Counted from the first letter of the stretch, positions 1 to 8,410 are shown. The stretch is 64,000 nt of DNA from IDS-8 sp035304345 (GCA_035304345.1 DATGQE010000039.1:57624-121623); one strand, 5' to 3'. The notes: generated by a model not told the origin, from the sequence alone. Numbers and translations: made by a program.

Positions 1-444
1 GAGTTTCCGGACGTCACCCTCGAGCACATGCTCGTCGACGCGGCGGCCATGCACCTGATCCGGTGCCCCGCCGACTTCGACGTCGTCGTGACCGAGAACA
101 TGTTCGGCGACATCCTGACGGACGAGGCCTCGATGCTGGCCGGCTCGATGGGCATGCTGCCGTCGGCATCGCTGGGCGAGACGGGCCGCGGACTGTACGA
201 GCCCATCCACGGCTCGGCACCGGACATCGCGGGCAAGGGCCTCGCCAATCCCTGCGGCATGATCGGCAGCGTCGCCCTGCTGCTGCGCCACAGCCTCGGG
301 CTGGAGCGGGAAGCGGCGGCCGTCGAGGCGGCGATCGCCGCCGCGATCGCCGACGGCGTGCGCACGCCCGACATCGCCGCGCCGGGTCAGCCCGCCGTCG
401 GGACCGACGAGATGACCGCCGCCGTCATTCAGCGGCTGCGCTGA
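1..444 (+). CDS. leuB: 3-isopropylmalate dehydrogenase, C-terminal part (5' end outside window)
   Basis: Oxidises 3-isopropylmalate to 2-isopropylmalate-derived ketoacid with NAD+ in leucine synthesis (cytoplasm). The frame is open from base 1, so the gene starts before the window; 147 residues are visible, about the last 40 percent of a typical 350-360 residue enzyme. Family motifs seen are FDVVVTENMFGDILTDEASM, which covers the metal/substrate site, and LYEPIHGSAPDIAGKGLANP, the NAD-binding signature. It ends inside the 3' end of metX on the other strand: the two stop regions overlap by 20 bp. leuA/leuCD are not visible, so the rest of the leu operon presumably lies to the left. Confidence 0.96.
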   Translation, partial: EFPDVTLEHMLVDAAAMHLIRCPADFDVVVTENMFGDILTDEASMLAGSMGMLPSASLGETGRGLYEPIHGSAPDIAGKGLANPCGMIGSVALLLRHSLGLEREAAAVEAAIAAAIADGVRTPDIAAPGQPAVGTDEMTAAVIQRLR

Positions 445-1564
445 CCTTCGTCGCTGCCCGCGGTCGCTCGCCGGCCAGCTCGCGGCGGAACTCCGCGATC
501 ATCGTGGCGAGCGCCTCCGATTCGATGAGGAACCCGTCGTGCCCTTCGGGCGAATCCAGCACGGCGTAGCGCGCATTCGGCAGCCAACGGGCGAGCTCCT
601 CCTGCTCGTGCGGCGGGTACAGGACGTCCGATGCGACGGAGACGACCAGCGCGGGCTGGCGGATCCGCGAGAGCACGTCCGGGTAGGCGCCGCGCCCCCG
701 TGACACGTCGTGCGCGTTCATCGCCTGCGTGAGGCGCACGTAGGTGACGGCATCGAAGCGCCGGTTGATCTTCTCGCCCTGGTAACGCAGGTAGGACTGC
801 ACCTCGAAGTCGCCGTCCTCCCGCTGCGCGCGGGCGAAGCGGCGCTCGAAGCCGTGCCAGCTCCGGTAGCTCACGATCGCCATCATGCGCGCGGCCGCGA
901 GCCCCTGCTCCGGCGGCGCGTCGTCGTCGTAGAAGCCGCCCTGCCAGCGCGGGTCCGCGTAGATCGCGGCCCGCTGCGCTTCGGTCATCGCGATGCACCA
1001 CGCGGAGTGCCGCCCGCCGACTCCGATCGGCACGATGCTCGCCACGCGATCCGGGTACGCGAGCGCCCACTCGAGCGCCTGCATACCGCCGAGCGAAGGG
1101 CCGGTGACCAGCGCGAGCCGGTCGATGCCGAGATGATCGATGAGCAGCCGCTGCACGTTCACCATGTCGCGCACCGTGACGCGCGGGAACGCCCCGCGCC
1201 AGCGCGCGTGGCTCCCCGGCCGGCGCGAGGCCGGCCCGGTGGTGCCGTAGCAGCCGCCGAGAATGTTGCTGCACACGACGAAGTCGCGCGCGGGATCGAA
1301 CGCGCCGCCGGCACCGATGATGCCGGGCCACCAGGCTTCGACGTCCGCGGAGCCGGTCAGGGCGTGGCACACGAGGATGGCGTTGTCGCGCGCGTTGCGC
1401 GGATCACCCCAGGTGCGGTAGGCGACGGTCACCTCGTCCAGCGTCTCGCCGGACTCCAGCGTCACGGAGCCCGGCACGCGAAACCAGCGCGTCTCCGGGG
1501 AGACGTGTCGCAGCAGGTGCGCCGGTGCCTGCGCGTCCACGATCGTCGAGCCTCCGTCCGCCAT
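425..1564 (-). CDS. metX: homoserine O-acyltransferase, MetX family
   Basis: Activates homoserine with an acyl group from acetyl-CoA or succinyl-CoA, the entry to methionine synthesis. It has an alpha/beta-hydrolase fold of 379 residues. The nucleophile serine sits in GPSLGGMQALEWA, the acidic residue in VSVASDVLYPP and the histidine in DSPEGHDGFLI, giving the expected triad; NILGGCYGTTGP is the usual oxyanion/loop region. The start is the ATG at 1564, 8 bp after metB, so metB and metX form one transcript under the SAM riboswitch. MetX enzymes in many proteobacteria use succinyl-CoA rather than acetyl-CoA; the sequence alone does not settle this for me. Pairing with a cystathionine gamma-synthase-like partner is compatible with either. 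Confidence 0.93.
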   Translation of the reverse strand: MADGGSTIVDAQAPAHLLRHVSPETRWFRVPGSVTLESGETLDEVTVAYRTWGDPRNARDNAILVCHALTGSADVEAWWPGIIGAGGAFDPARDFVVCSNILGGCYGTTGPASRRPGSHARWRGAFPRVTVRDMVNVQRLLIDHLGIDRLALVTGPSLGGMQALEWALAYPDRVASIVPIGVGGRHSAWCIAMTEAQRAAIYADPRWQGGFYDDDAPPEQGLAAARMMAIVSYRSWHGFERRFARAQREDGDFEVQSYLRYQGEKINRRFDAVTYVRLTQAMNAHDVSRGRGAYPDVLSRIRQPALVVSVASDVLYPPHEQEELARWLPNARYAVLDSPEGHDGFLIESEALATMIAEFRRELAGERPRAATKVSAAAE

Positions 1565-1572
1565 GGCCTGCT

Positions 1573-2778
1573 TCAACAGCCGGCGGCGGCCTGCCGGATG
1601 CTCGGCATCGGCGCCGCGGCTTCCAGCGCGGAGAGCACGTCGTCGAGCAGGTCGTCTCCCGCCTCCACGCCGACCGAAAGCCTGACGAGCGTGCGGCCGA
1701 TGCCGGCCGCCTCCAGCGTCTCCGGATCGACGGCGGCGTGCGTCATCGAGTGCGGGTGGCACACGAGGCTCTCGACACCGCCCAGCGACTCGGCGAGCGA
1801 GAACAGGCGCAGGTTCTCCACGAAGGCCCGCACGGCGTCCAGGCCGCCGGCGATCTCGAAGCTGACCATGCCGCCGAAGCCCTGCTGCTGGCGGCACGCC
1901 AGCGCATGCCCCGGGTGGTTTTCGAGCCCGGGGTAATACACGCGCTGCACCGCCGGGTGCGCGGCGAGCGCGCGGGCGATCCGGTTGGCGTTCTCCTCGT
2001 GCTGGCGCATGCGCGCGTGCAGGGTGCGCACGCCGCGCAAGGTGAGGAAGCTGTCGAACGGCGCACCGGTGAGGCCGAGGCAGTTGGCCCACCAGCAGAG
2101 CGTCTCGGCGAGCTCCGCGTCCGCGGCGATCACCGCACCGCCGACCACGTCGCTGTGACCGTTCAGGTACTTCGTCGTGGAATGCACGACGAGATCGGCG
2201 CCGTGCGCGATCGGCTGCTGCAGCACCGGGGAGAGAAACGTGTTGTCGACGGCGAGCAGCGCGCCGCAGGCACGTGCCGCCGCGGCCACCGCCGCGATGT
2301 CCACGATGCGCAGCAGCGGGTTGGAAGGCGTCTCGACGAGGACGAGCTTCGGCCGGCGCGCACAGGCCGCGGCGAGCGCGGCCGGATCCGTCTGGTCGAC
2401 GAACTCGACCTCGAAATGCCCCTTGGCGCCGAGATGCCGCAACAGCCGCGTCGTTCCGCCGTAACAGTCGTGGGGCGCAACCAGCAGGTCGCCCGGGTCG
2501 AGCAGGTGCACGAGCAGCGTCAGCGCCGCCATGCCGGAGGACGTGACGACGGTGCCCGCCCCTCCCTCGAGCTCCGTCAGTGCCGCGGCCAGGGCGTCCC
2601 GCGTCGGGTTGCCGCTGCGGCAGTAGTCGTACTCGCGCTTCTGCCCGAAGCCCGCGAACGTGTAATTGGTCGACAGGTGCAACGGCGGCACCACGGCGCC
2701 GTACTGCGCATCCGATTCCAGCGCCGCGCGCACGGCGCGGGTGGCGGGATGGCGGGCGTCGTCCGGGGTTCGGGTCAT
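1573..2778 (-). CDS. metB: cystathionine gamma-synthase / O-acylhomoserine sulfhydrylase-type PLP enzyme
   Basis: A Cys/Met-metabolism PLP enzyme of 401 residues that joins the activated homoserine made by MetX to cysteine (or sulfide). The PLP lysine lies in HSTTKYLNGHSD; AVDNTFLSPVLQQP and SLGGVESLVCHPHSMTHA are family signatures of MetB/MetC. I chose ATG 2778 because GGAG stands 6 nt before it (mRNA sense); the frame runs upstream to 2895, but that part contains the riboswitch output region. Directly upstream are a RBS-masking hairpin, a SAM-I riboswitch and a consensus promoter, so methionine/SAM control of metB-metX is strongly suggested. Whether it acts as a synthase or a sulfhydrylase cannot be told from motifs. 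Confidence 0.9.
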   Translation of the reverse strand: MTRTPDDARHPATRAVRAALESDAQYGAVVPPLHLSTNYTFAGFGQKREYDYCRSGNPTRDALAAALTELEGGAGTVVTSSGMAALTLLVHLLDPGDLLVAPHDCYGGTTRLLRHLGAKGHFEVEFVDQTDPAALAAACARRPKLVLVETPSNPLLRIVDIAAVAAAARACGALLAVDNTFLSPVLQQPIAHGADLVVHSTTKYLNGHSDVVGGAVIAADAELAETLCWWANCLGLTGAPFDSFLTLRGVRTLHARMRQHEENANRIARALAAHPAVQRVYYPGLENHPGHALACRQQQGFGGMVSFEIAGGLDAVRAFVENLRLFSLAESLGGVESLVCHPHSMTHAAVDPETLEAAGIGRTLVRLSVGVEAGDDLLDDVLSALEAAAPMPSIRQAAAGC

Positions 2779-2782
2779 GCGC

Positions 2783-2830
2783 GTCTCCGTTCGTTCCGAG
2801 TGTCCATCGCTCATCGGAACCCGCGGAGAC
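2783..2830 (-). promoter_or_regulatory. RBS-sequestering hairpin, likely output domain of the metB riboswitch
   Basis: In the metB mRNA leader two nested stems form: GTCTCCG (2824-2830) with CGGAGAC (2783-2789), and inside it GTTCCGA (2814-2820) with TCGGAAC (2793-2799). Both are 7-bp perfect pairings separated by a 3/3 internal loop. The inner side of the outer stem contains the GGAG ribosome binding site (2785-2788), 6 nt before the ATG at 2778. No U-tract follows, so this looks like translational rather than transcriptional control. The link to ligand state is inference. Confidence 0.65.
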
Positions 2831-2890
2831 CGCAGGGAGGGTGTCGGGTCCTGCGCCTCGGCGCCCACGCGCTCCGGCGTTCCCACGACA

Positions 2891-3004
2891 CTCATCTCTC
2901 GGTTGCGCCTCGGCGCACCGCAGGAGTTGGCACCGTTTCGGGGTGGTGAGCCCCGAAGGTTGCCCCGGCGTCGAAGGGCCTTTCCCTCAGCCGGTCTCGA
3001 TGAG
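2891..3004 (-). promoter_or_regulatory. SAM-I (S-box) riboswitch aptamer upstream of metB-metX
   Basis: Read on the minus strand the leader shows the ordered S-box core: P1 5' arm CTCATCGAG (3004-2996), CTGAGGGA, GGCCCTTCGA, GCCGGGGCAACC (2969-2958), GGTGCCAACTCCTGC (2934-2920) and GAGAGATGAG closing P1 at 2891. CTCATC pairs with GATGAG. The order, spacing and conserved joining sequences match the SAM-I family, which senses S-adenosylmethionine and turns down methionine genes when it is abundant. The promoter predicted at 3013-3041 would start transcription a few bases before P1. Confidence 0.92.
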
Positions 3005-3012
3005 TCCGGGCA

Positions 3013-3041
3013 AGCATAGGGGCGGGCCGATCGCGGGTCAA
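3013..3041 (-). promoter_or_regulatory. sigma70-type promoter for metB-metX
   Basis: On the minus strand TTGACC (3041-3036), a 17-bp spacer and TATGCT (3018-3013) match the -35/-10 consensus well. The predicted start near 3006 coincides with the first base of the SAM riboswitch, which supports both calls. The divergent hisR-like gene starts about 70 bp away. Confidence 0.75.
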
Positions 3042-3074
3042 GCGTGCGCCGGGGCTTGCGCCCGGTGAGCGCCT

Positions 3075-3108
3075 GTACTAACGTATTAGCACGTTAATAC
3101 ATTAATAC
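3075..3108 (+). promoter_or_regulatory. tandem TrpR-type operators before the his operon
   Basis: Three overlapping 18-bp windows, each shifted by 8 bp, show half-sites like GTACTA/TAGTAC with the spacing of the E. coli trp operator: 3075-3092 (GTACTA...TAGCAC), 3083-3100 (GTATTA...TAATAC, perfect half-sites) and 3091-3108 (ACGTTA...TAATAC). The last ends 4 bp before the start codon of a TrpR-family gene. This AT-rich patch also has to hold the promoter -10 element, so binding would block transcription. The sites are read by eye; the assignment to the adjacent regulator is inference. Confidence 0.6.
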
Positions 3109-3112
3109 GACC

Positions 3113-3451
3113 ATGAAACCCAACCGCGACGCCTCCGAGAACCGCCGGCGCGAGGCCGAGGACGCCCTGTTCCGGGCGGTCGTCAGCCTGCGGGACCTCG
3201 ACGAATGCCGCTCGTTCTTCCGGGACCTGTGCACGCCCGCGGAGCTCCAGGCGCTCGCCGACCGGTGGCGGGTGGTGGAGCTCCTGCAGGAGCGCCTGCC
3301 CTACCGCCGCATCCACGAGCTGACCGGCGTGAGCGTCACGACCATCGGCCGCGTCGCCCGCTACCTGGAGCAGGGCTTCGGCGGGTACCGGCTGGCCCTC
3401 GAACGGCTGGCGCGCGGGCAGCGCCGCGCGCGCACGCGCCTCTCCCACTGA
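3113..3451 (+). CDS. hisR: TrpR/YerC-family DNA-binding regulator, probable histidine operon repressor
   Basis: A 112-residue all-helical protein of the Trp-repressor superfamily. The segment FFRDLCTPAELQALADRWRV and the helix-turn-helix YRRIHELTGVSVTTIGRVAR are typical of TrpR/YerC proteins. It is the first gene of the his operon (10 bp before hisG) and is preceded by trp-operator-like tandem sites, so it probably represses itself and hisGDCBHAFE, with histidine as a plausible co-repressor. TrpR-family HisR regulators have been proposed from comparative genomics in Xanthomonadales and Firmicutes. No clear Shine-Dalgarno precedes the ATG, so the mRNA may be leaderless or nearly so. The ligand is not visible from the sequence. 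Confidence 0.8.
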   Translation: MKPNRDASENRRREAEDALFRAVVSLRDLDECRSFFRDLCTPAELQALADRWRVVELLQERLPYRRIHELTGVSVTTIGRVARYLEQGFGGYRLALERLARGQRRARTRLSH

Positions 3452-3461
3452 GAACCCGCCC

Positions 3462-4364
3462 ATGACCGCCAGCGAAGCACGGGTCAAGATCGCCGTGCAG
3501 AAGAACGGCCGCCTCACGGCGCGCTCGCTCGACCTGCTCAAGCTCTGCGGCCTCACGTTCACCCAGAGCAAGGACCAGCTTTTCTGTTACGGCGAGAACC
3601 TGCCGGTCGACCTGCTCCTGGTGCGGGACGACGACATCCCGGCACTCGTCAGCGAGAACGTCTGCGACCTCGGCATCGTCGGGCTGAACACCGTGCACGA
3701 GAAACGATTCGAGATGGCGCGCGAAGGTCGCGAAGCGCGTCTCGACACGCTCTCGCCCCTCGGGTTCGGCCACTGCCGGCTCTCGATCGCCGCGCCGGAG
3801 CAGGCAAGCTTCGAAGGGCCGGCGAGCCTCCAGGGCAGGCGCATCGCCACGAGCTACCCCGAAACCCTGCGGGAGTTCCTGGCCCGGGAAGGCATCGACG
3901 CGACCATCGTGCATTTCTCCGGCGCCGTGGAGATCGCGCCGAAGCTCGGGCGCGCCGACTTCGTGTGCGACCTCGTCTCGACCGGCGCGACGCTGGCCGC
4001 GAACCAGCTCCGCGAGGTGCTGACGGTGCTCGAGAGCGAGGCCGTGGTCGTGCGAACCGGCGCACCGCTCGAGCCGGCGAAGCAGCAGTGGGTAGATCGT
4101 ATCCTGCAACGGCTCGACGGCGTGCTGCAGGTCCGCGAGAGCAAGTACATCATGCTGCACGCACCGCGCGCGCGCCTCGCCGAGATCACGCGCCTGCTGC
4201 CGGGATCGGAGGCGCCGACGATCATTCCGCTCGACGGCCGGCAGGACAAGGTCGCGGTGCACGCCGTGTGCCGCGAGAACGTGTTCTGGGAGACGCTCGA
4301 GAACCTCAAGGAAGCCGGTGCGAGCTCGCTGCTCGTCCTGCCGGTCGAGAAGATGCTGGCCTGA
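3462..4364 (+). CDS. hisG: ATP phosphoribosyltransferase, long form
   Basis: Catalyses the first and committed step of histidine synthesis, ATP + PRPP to phosphoribosyl-ATP. At 300 residues it is the long (HisG-L) type: catalytic domains to about residue 220 (VKIAVQKNGRL at the start; DLVSTGATLAANQLREV is the PRPP-binding loop) followed by an ACT-like regulatory domain ending LLVLPVEKMLA. The long form is hexameric, feedback-inhibited by histidine and needs no HisZ, consistent with no hisZ here. The ATG at 3462 lies 10 bp after the regulator gene. Confidence 0.97.
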   Translation: MTASEARVKIAVQKNGRLTARSLDLLKLCGLTFTQSKDQLFCYGENLPVDLLLVRDDDIPALVSENVCDLGIVGLNTVHEKRFEMAREGREARLDTLSPLGFGHCRLSIAAPEQASFEGPASLQGRRIATSYPETLREFLAREGIDATIVHFSGAVEIAPKLGRADFVCDLVSTGATLAANQLREVLTVLESEAVVVRTGAPLEPAKQQWVDRILQRLDGVLQVRESKYIMLHAPRARLAEITRLLPGSEAPTIIPLDGRQDKVAVHAVCRENVFWETLENLKEAGASSLLVLPVEKMLA

Positions 4365-4375
4365 GGCGCGAAACC

Positions 4376-5698
4376 GTGGACCTTGCCATCCGCCGCTGGG
4401 AGTCGCTGGACACGCACGAGCAGGAAGCGCTGCTCGCGCGTCCGGTGCTGCGCGATGCCGAAGAGCGCCGCGCCGAGGTGCGGCGCATCATCGAGCAGGT
4501 CCGGCGTGACGGCGATGCGGCGCTCGTCGAGCTCACCGCGCGCTACGACGGGGTAGAGCTCGACAGCCTCCGGGTGAGCGAGGCGGAGCTGGCCGCGGCG
4601 GAGCAGGCACTCGCGCCTGCGGCGCTCGCCGCCATCGACGTCGCGATCGCCAATGTGCGGCGCTTCCACGCCGCGCAGGCGGCGGGCGATTACGCCACCG
4701 TGACCTTCCCCGGCATCCGCTGCGAACGCGTCTCGCATCCCATCGACGCGGTCGGCCTCTACGTGCCGGCAGGCAGCGCGCCGCTGCCCTCGACCGCGAT
4801 CATGCTCGCCGTCCCCGCGGCGCTCGCCGGGTGCCCGCGCCGCATCATGTGCACGCCGCCGCGACGTGACGGCCGCGCCGATCCCGCGGTGCTCGTGGCG
4901 GCGGTGCGCGCCGGTGTCAGCGAGATCTACAAGGCGGGCGGCGCGCACGCGATCGCCGCCATGGCCTACGGCACCGAAACGTTGCCGAAGGTGGATCGCA
5001 TCTTCGGCCCGGGCAGCGCCTGGGTCACCGCGGCGAAGACCGAGGTCGCCGCGGACCCGGCCGCGGCGACGATCGACATGGCCGCCGGACCCTCCGAGCT
5101 GCTCGTCATCGCGGACGCGAACGCGAATCCTGCGTTCGTGGCCGCCGACCTCCTGTCGCAGGCGGAGCACGGGGCGGACTCCCAGGTGCTCCTCGTCACG
5201 CCGGACGAGACGCTCGCGCTCGCGGTGCTCTCGGAGCTCAAGCGGCAACTGCCCGGGCTCGAGCGCCGCGAGACGGCGGCCGCCGCGCTCGAGCACGCGC
5301 GCGTGCTCGTGGTGCGCGATCTCGAGACCGCTGCCGCGATCAGCAATCGCTACGCGCCGGAGCACCTGAGCGTGCAGACCGCCGATCCGCGCGCGCTCCT
5401 GCCGGCGCTGCGGAATGCCGGGTCGGTGTTCCTCGGGCCCTGGTCGCCGGAGACCGCCGGCGACTACGCGAGCGGCACGAACCACGTCCTGCCGACCTAC
5501 GGCCAGGCACGCAGCGTCAGCGGGCTGGGGGTCGACCGGTTCCGGCGCCAGATGACGGTGCAGGAGCTGTCCGAGGACGGGCTGCGCGCGATCGCCGGCA
5601 CGCTGCTCGAGCTCGCCGCGCTCGAAGGCCTCGACGCGCACGCGCAGGCGGTCCGGCGACGGCTCGCGCGGCCGCCGTGCGCGGAGGAGGCGCCGTGA
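4376..5698 (+). CDS. hisD: histidinol dehydrogenase
   Basis: Two-step NAD-dependent oxidation of L-histidinol to L-histidine, a zinc enzyme of 440 residues as expected. Motifs include GLYVPAGSAPLPSTAIM, EIYKAGGAHAIAAMAYGT, VDRIFGPGSAWVTAAK and the zinc/active-site segment DLLSQAEHGADSQ; ISNRYAPEHLSVQ carries the catalytic Glu-His pair. The start is a GTG at 4376, 11 bp after hisG, preceded by GAGG; the frame continues upstream across hisG but only as a shadow. The stop overlaps the hisC start. Confidence 0.97.
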   Translation: MDLAIRRWESLDTHEQEALLARPVLRDAEERRAEVRRIIEQVRRDGDAALVELTARYDGVELDSLRVSEAELAAAEQALAPAALAAIDVAIANVRRFHAAQAAGDYATVTFPGIRCERVSHPIDAVGLYVPAGSAPLPSTAIMLAVPAALAGCPRRIMCTPPRRDGRADPAVLVAAVRAGVSEIYKAGGAHAIAAMAYGTETLPKVDRIFGPGSAWVTAAKTEVAADPAAATIDMAAGPSELLVIADANANPAFVAADLLSQAEHGADSQVLLVTPDETLALAVLSELKRQLPGLERRETAAAALEHARVLVVRDLETAAAISNRYAPEHLSVQTADPRALLPALRNAGSVFLGPWSPETAGDYASGTNHVLPTYGQARSVSGLGVDRFRRQMTVQELSEDGLRAIAGTLLELAALEGLDAHAQAVRRRLARPPCAEEAP

Positions 5699-6750
5699 GC
5701 GCGGCTGCCCTCGCCCGGCCCGAGGTGCTGGCGCTCGAGGCCTACCGCCCGGCACGCCAGCAGCCCGGCGCGTTGCGCCTCAACGCCAACGAGGCGCCTT
5801 GGGCGTTCGACGGCGCGCCGCACCTCAACCGCTATCCCCCGGTGCGCCCGCGCGGGCTGCACACGCGCCTCGCGGCGCTCTACGGCGTGGCGGAAAGCTC
5901 GGTGCTGGCCACACGCGGCACCAGCGAGGCCATCGACCTCCTCGTGCGCGCGTTCTGCCGCCCCGGCGTGGACAGCGTCCTCGTGACGCCGCCGACCTTC
6001 GGCATGTACCGCGTGTACGCCGGCATCCAGGGCGCGGCCGTCCTCGCCGCCCCGCTGCGGGGCGAGGACTTCGCGTTCGATGCCGATGCCGTCCTGGCGG
6101 CCTGCAACGCGGACACGAAGCTCGTGTTCGTCTGCTCGCCGAACAACCCGACCGGCGGGCTCGTCCCGCGCGACGACGTGCTGCGGCTCGCGGACGCGCG
6201 CCGCGGGCGCTCGCTGGTCGTGGTGGACGAGGCCTACGTGGAATTCAGCGGCACGGAATCGCTCGCCGCGGCGGCGGCGGAATCGTCGAACCTCGTCGTG
6301 CTGCGCACCCTGTCCAAGGCGCTGGCGCTCGCCGGTGCGCGCTGCGGTGCGCTGATCGGGCCCGCCGACGTCGTCGAGCTGCTCGACAAGCTGCTCGCAC
6401 CCTATGCCTTCGCCTGCCCCGTGATCGACCAGGTCGAGGCGGCGCTCACGCGCTCCGGCCTGCAGCGCGCCGAGGCCGCGGCCCGCGCCCTCGTGGACGA
6501 GCGGGAACGCCTCGCGAGCGCGCTCGCGCGCTCTGCCCTCGTCGAGCGCGTCTGGCCGAGCCGCGCCAACTTCCTGCTCGTACGCTTCGCCGATCCGGCA
6601 CGTGCCCGCGCCTGCATCGGCGAGCACGGCATCCTGGTGCGCGAGTTCGACGACGCGGCACTCGCGGGCTGCGCCCGCATCACGGTGGGGACGCGCGAGG
6701 AGAACGAACGCCTGCTCGCGGCGCTCGCCTCCGCGGAGGTGGCCGCATGA
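5695..6750 (+). CDS. hisC: histidinol-phosphate aminotransferase
   Basis: PLP enzyme converting imidazole acetol phosphate and glutamate to histidinol phosphate; 351 residues. SPNNPTGG and the PLP lysine in RTLSKALALAGARCGALIG are class I/II aminotransferase signatures; LRLNANEAPW near the N-terminus is typical of HisC. I chose GTG 5695, whose GTGA overlaps the hisD stop, because a strong GGAGGAGG lies 6-13 nt before it; an in-frame GTG at 5677 would precede that site. The stop overlaps the hisB ATG. Confidence 0.95.
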   Translation: MSAAALARPEVLALEAYRPARQQPGALRLNANEAPWAFDGAPHLNRYPPVRPRGLHTRLAALYGVAESSVLATRGTSEAIDLLVRAFCRPGVDSVLVTPPTFGMYRVYAGIQGAAVLAAPLRGEDFAFDADAVLAACNADTKLVFVCSPNNPTGGLVPRDDVLRLADARRGRSLVVVDEAYVEFSGTESLAAAAAESSNLVVLRTLSKALALAGARCGALIGPADVVELLDKLLAPYAFACPVIDQVEAALTRSGLQRAEAAARALVDERERLASALARSALVERVWPSRANFLLVRFADPARARACIGEHGILVREFDDAALAGCARITVGTREENERLLAALASAEVAA

Positions 6751-7817
6751 GACGGAAGGTTTTGTTCCTCGACCGCGACGGCACCCTCATCGAGGAGCCG
6801 CCCGATCACCAGGTCGATGCGCTCGCGAAAGTGCGCCTGGTGCCCGGGGTGATCCCCGCCCTCCTCCGCCTGCGTGACGCGGGCTTCCGCTTCGTCATGG
6901 TCACGAACCAGGACGGGCTCGGCACGGACTCGTTCCCGGCGGAACAGTTCGAGGAATGCCACGAGCACGTGCTCGCGCTGTTCCGCTCGCAGGGCATCGA
7001 GTTCGACGAGGTGTTCGTGTGCCCGCACCGCGAGGAGGACGGATGCGACTGCCGCAAGCCGCGCACCGGGCTGGTGACGCGCTGGCTCGCGGCGACGCCG
7101 CTGGATCTCGCGGCTTCCGCCGTGGTGGGCGATCGCGCCACCGACGTCGAGTTCGCGGAGCGCCTCGGCGTGCGCGGCGTGCGGCTCGGGGAAGCGCACG
7201 ACGGCTCGTGGCCGGAGATCGCGACCCGGCTGCTCCCGAGCCGGCGCCGCGCGACGGTGGAGCGGCGCACGCGCGAAACCGATGTCCGCGTGGAGCTCGA
7301 CCTCGACGCGGAAACGCCCGTCGAGATCGCCACCGGCATCGGGTTCTACGATCACATGCTGGAGCAGGTCGCGAAACACGGCGGCTTCGCGCTCTCCGTC
7401 CGCTGCCGGGGCGACCTGCACGTCGACGAGCACCACACGGTGGAGGACACGGCGCTCGCCCTCGGTGCCGCCCTCAGTCAAGCGCTCGGCGACCGACGCG
7501 GCATCGCCCGTTTCGGCTTCCTCCTGCCGATGGACGAGAGCCAGGCACGGGTCGCGCTCGACCTGTCCGGTCGCCCGTACGCGCGCTTCGACGGTCGCTT
7601 CCCGCGCGCGGAGGTGGGCGGGCTGCCCACGGAGCTCGTGCCGCACTTCTTCCGCTCGTTCTCGGAGGCACTCGGGGCGGCGCTGCACGTGCACGTCGAC
7701 GGCGAGAACACGCATCACATGGTCGAGGCCTGCTTCAAGGCCGTCGGGCGGGCACTGCGCCAGGCCGTGCGGCACGAGGGGGGAGGCGTGCCGTCCACCA
7801 AGGGGGTGCTCGCATGA
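6747..7817 (+). CDS. hisB: bifunctional histidinol-phosphatase / imidazoleglycerol-phosphate dehydratase
   Basis: A two-domain enzyme of 356 residues. The N-terminal HAD phosphatase (about 1-165; LFLDRDGTLIEE with the nucleophile Asp, FVMVTNQDGLGT, zinc-site CPHREEDGCDCRKP and VVGDRATDVEFA) removes phosphate from histidinol phosphate. The C-terminal IGPD domain (about 170-356; GIGFYDHMLEQVAKHGGF, DEHHTVEDTALALG, GENTHHMVEACFKA) dehydrates imidazoleglycerol phosphate. The fusion is usual in Gammaproteobacteria. ATG overlaps the hisC stop and TGA overlaps the hisH start, implying translational coupling. Confidence 0.97.
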   Translation: MRRKVLFLDRDGTLIEEPPDHQVDALAKVRLVPGVIPALLRLRDAGFRFVMVTNQDGLGTDSFPAEQFEECHEHVLALFRSQGIEFDEVFVCPHREEDGCDCRKPRTGLVTRWLAATPLDLAASAVVGDRATDVEFAERLGVRGVRLGEAHDGSWPEIATRLLPSRRRATVERRTRETDVRVELDLDAETPVEIATGIGFYDHMLEQVAKHGGFALSVRCRGDLHVDEHHTVEDTALALGAALSQALGDRRGIARFGFLLPMDESQARVALDLSGRPYARFDGRFPRAEVGGLPTELVPHFFRSFSEALGAALHVHVDGENTHHMVEACFKAVGRALRQAVRHEGGGVPSTKGVLA

Positions 7818-8410
7818 CGCGCACGGTCGCGATCGTCGACACGGGCGGTGCGAACCTCACGTCGCTGTGCGTCGCCCTGGAACGTCTCGGCGTGCGCGGC
7901 GTGCCGACCCGCGATGCGGACACGATCCGCGGGGCGTCCCACGTCGTGCTGCCGGGCGTCGGCAGCGCAGCCGACGGCATGCGCCGGCTGCGCGCGCACG
8001 GCCTCGTCGACTGCCTGCGTTCGCTGGCGCAGCCGGTGCTCGGCATCTGCCTCGGCCTGCAGCTCCTCGCGCAGGCGTCGGAGGAAGAGGACGTCGAATG
8101 CCTGGGCGTGCTCCCCGGCACGGTCCGCCGCCTCTTGCCGGCACCCGGCCTGCCGGTGCCGAACATGGGCTGGTGCCGGGTACAGGCGGTTGCCGCCAAT
8201 CCCCTGCTGCCCGGTGACACCGACGGCGACTGGTTCTATTTCGCGCACGGCTACGCGCTGCCGCCGGCCGGCGATACGGTCGCGCTCGCGCAGCATGCCG
8301 CGCCGTTCAGCGCCATCGTCGCGCACGGCAACTTCCTCGGCACGCAGTTCCACCCCGAGCGCTCGTCGGCGGCCGGGGCGCGCCTGCTCGCCCGGTTCCT
8401 CGCGCTGTGA
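7814..8410 (+). CDS. hisH: imidazole glycerol phosphate synthase, glutaminase subunit
   Basis: Class I glutamine amidotransferase of 198 residues that feeds ammonia to HisF. The nucleophile cysteine is in GICLGLQLLA, and the histidine and glutamate of the triad are in GTQFHPERSS; VLPGVGSAADGM is the conserved early loop. Overlaps hisB by 4 bp at its start and hisA by 4 bp at its end. Confidence 0.96.
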   Translation: MTRTVAIVDTGGANLTSLCVALERLGVRGVPTRDADTIRGASHVVLPGVGSAADGMRRLRAHGLVDCLRSLAQPVLGICLGLQLLAQASEEEDVECLGVLPGTVRRLLPAPGLPVPNMGWCRVQAVAANPLLPGDTDGDWFYFAHGYALPPAGDTVALAQHAAPFSAIVAHGNFLGTQFHPERSSAAGARLLARFLAL

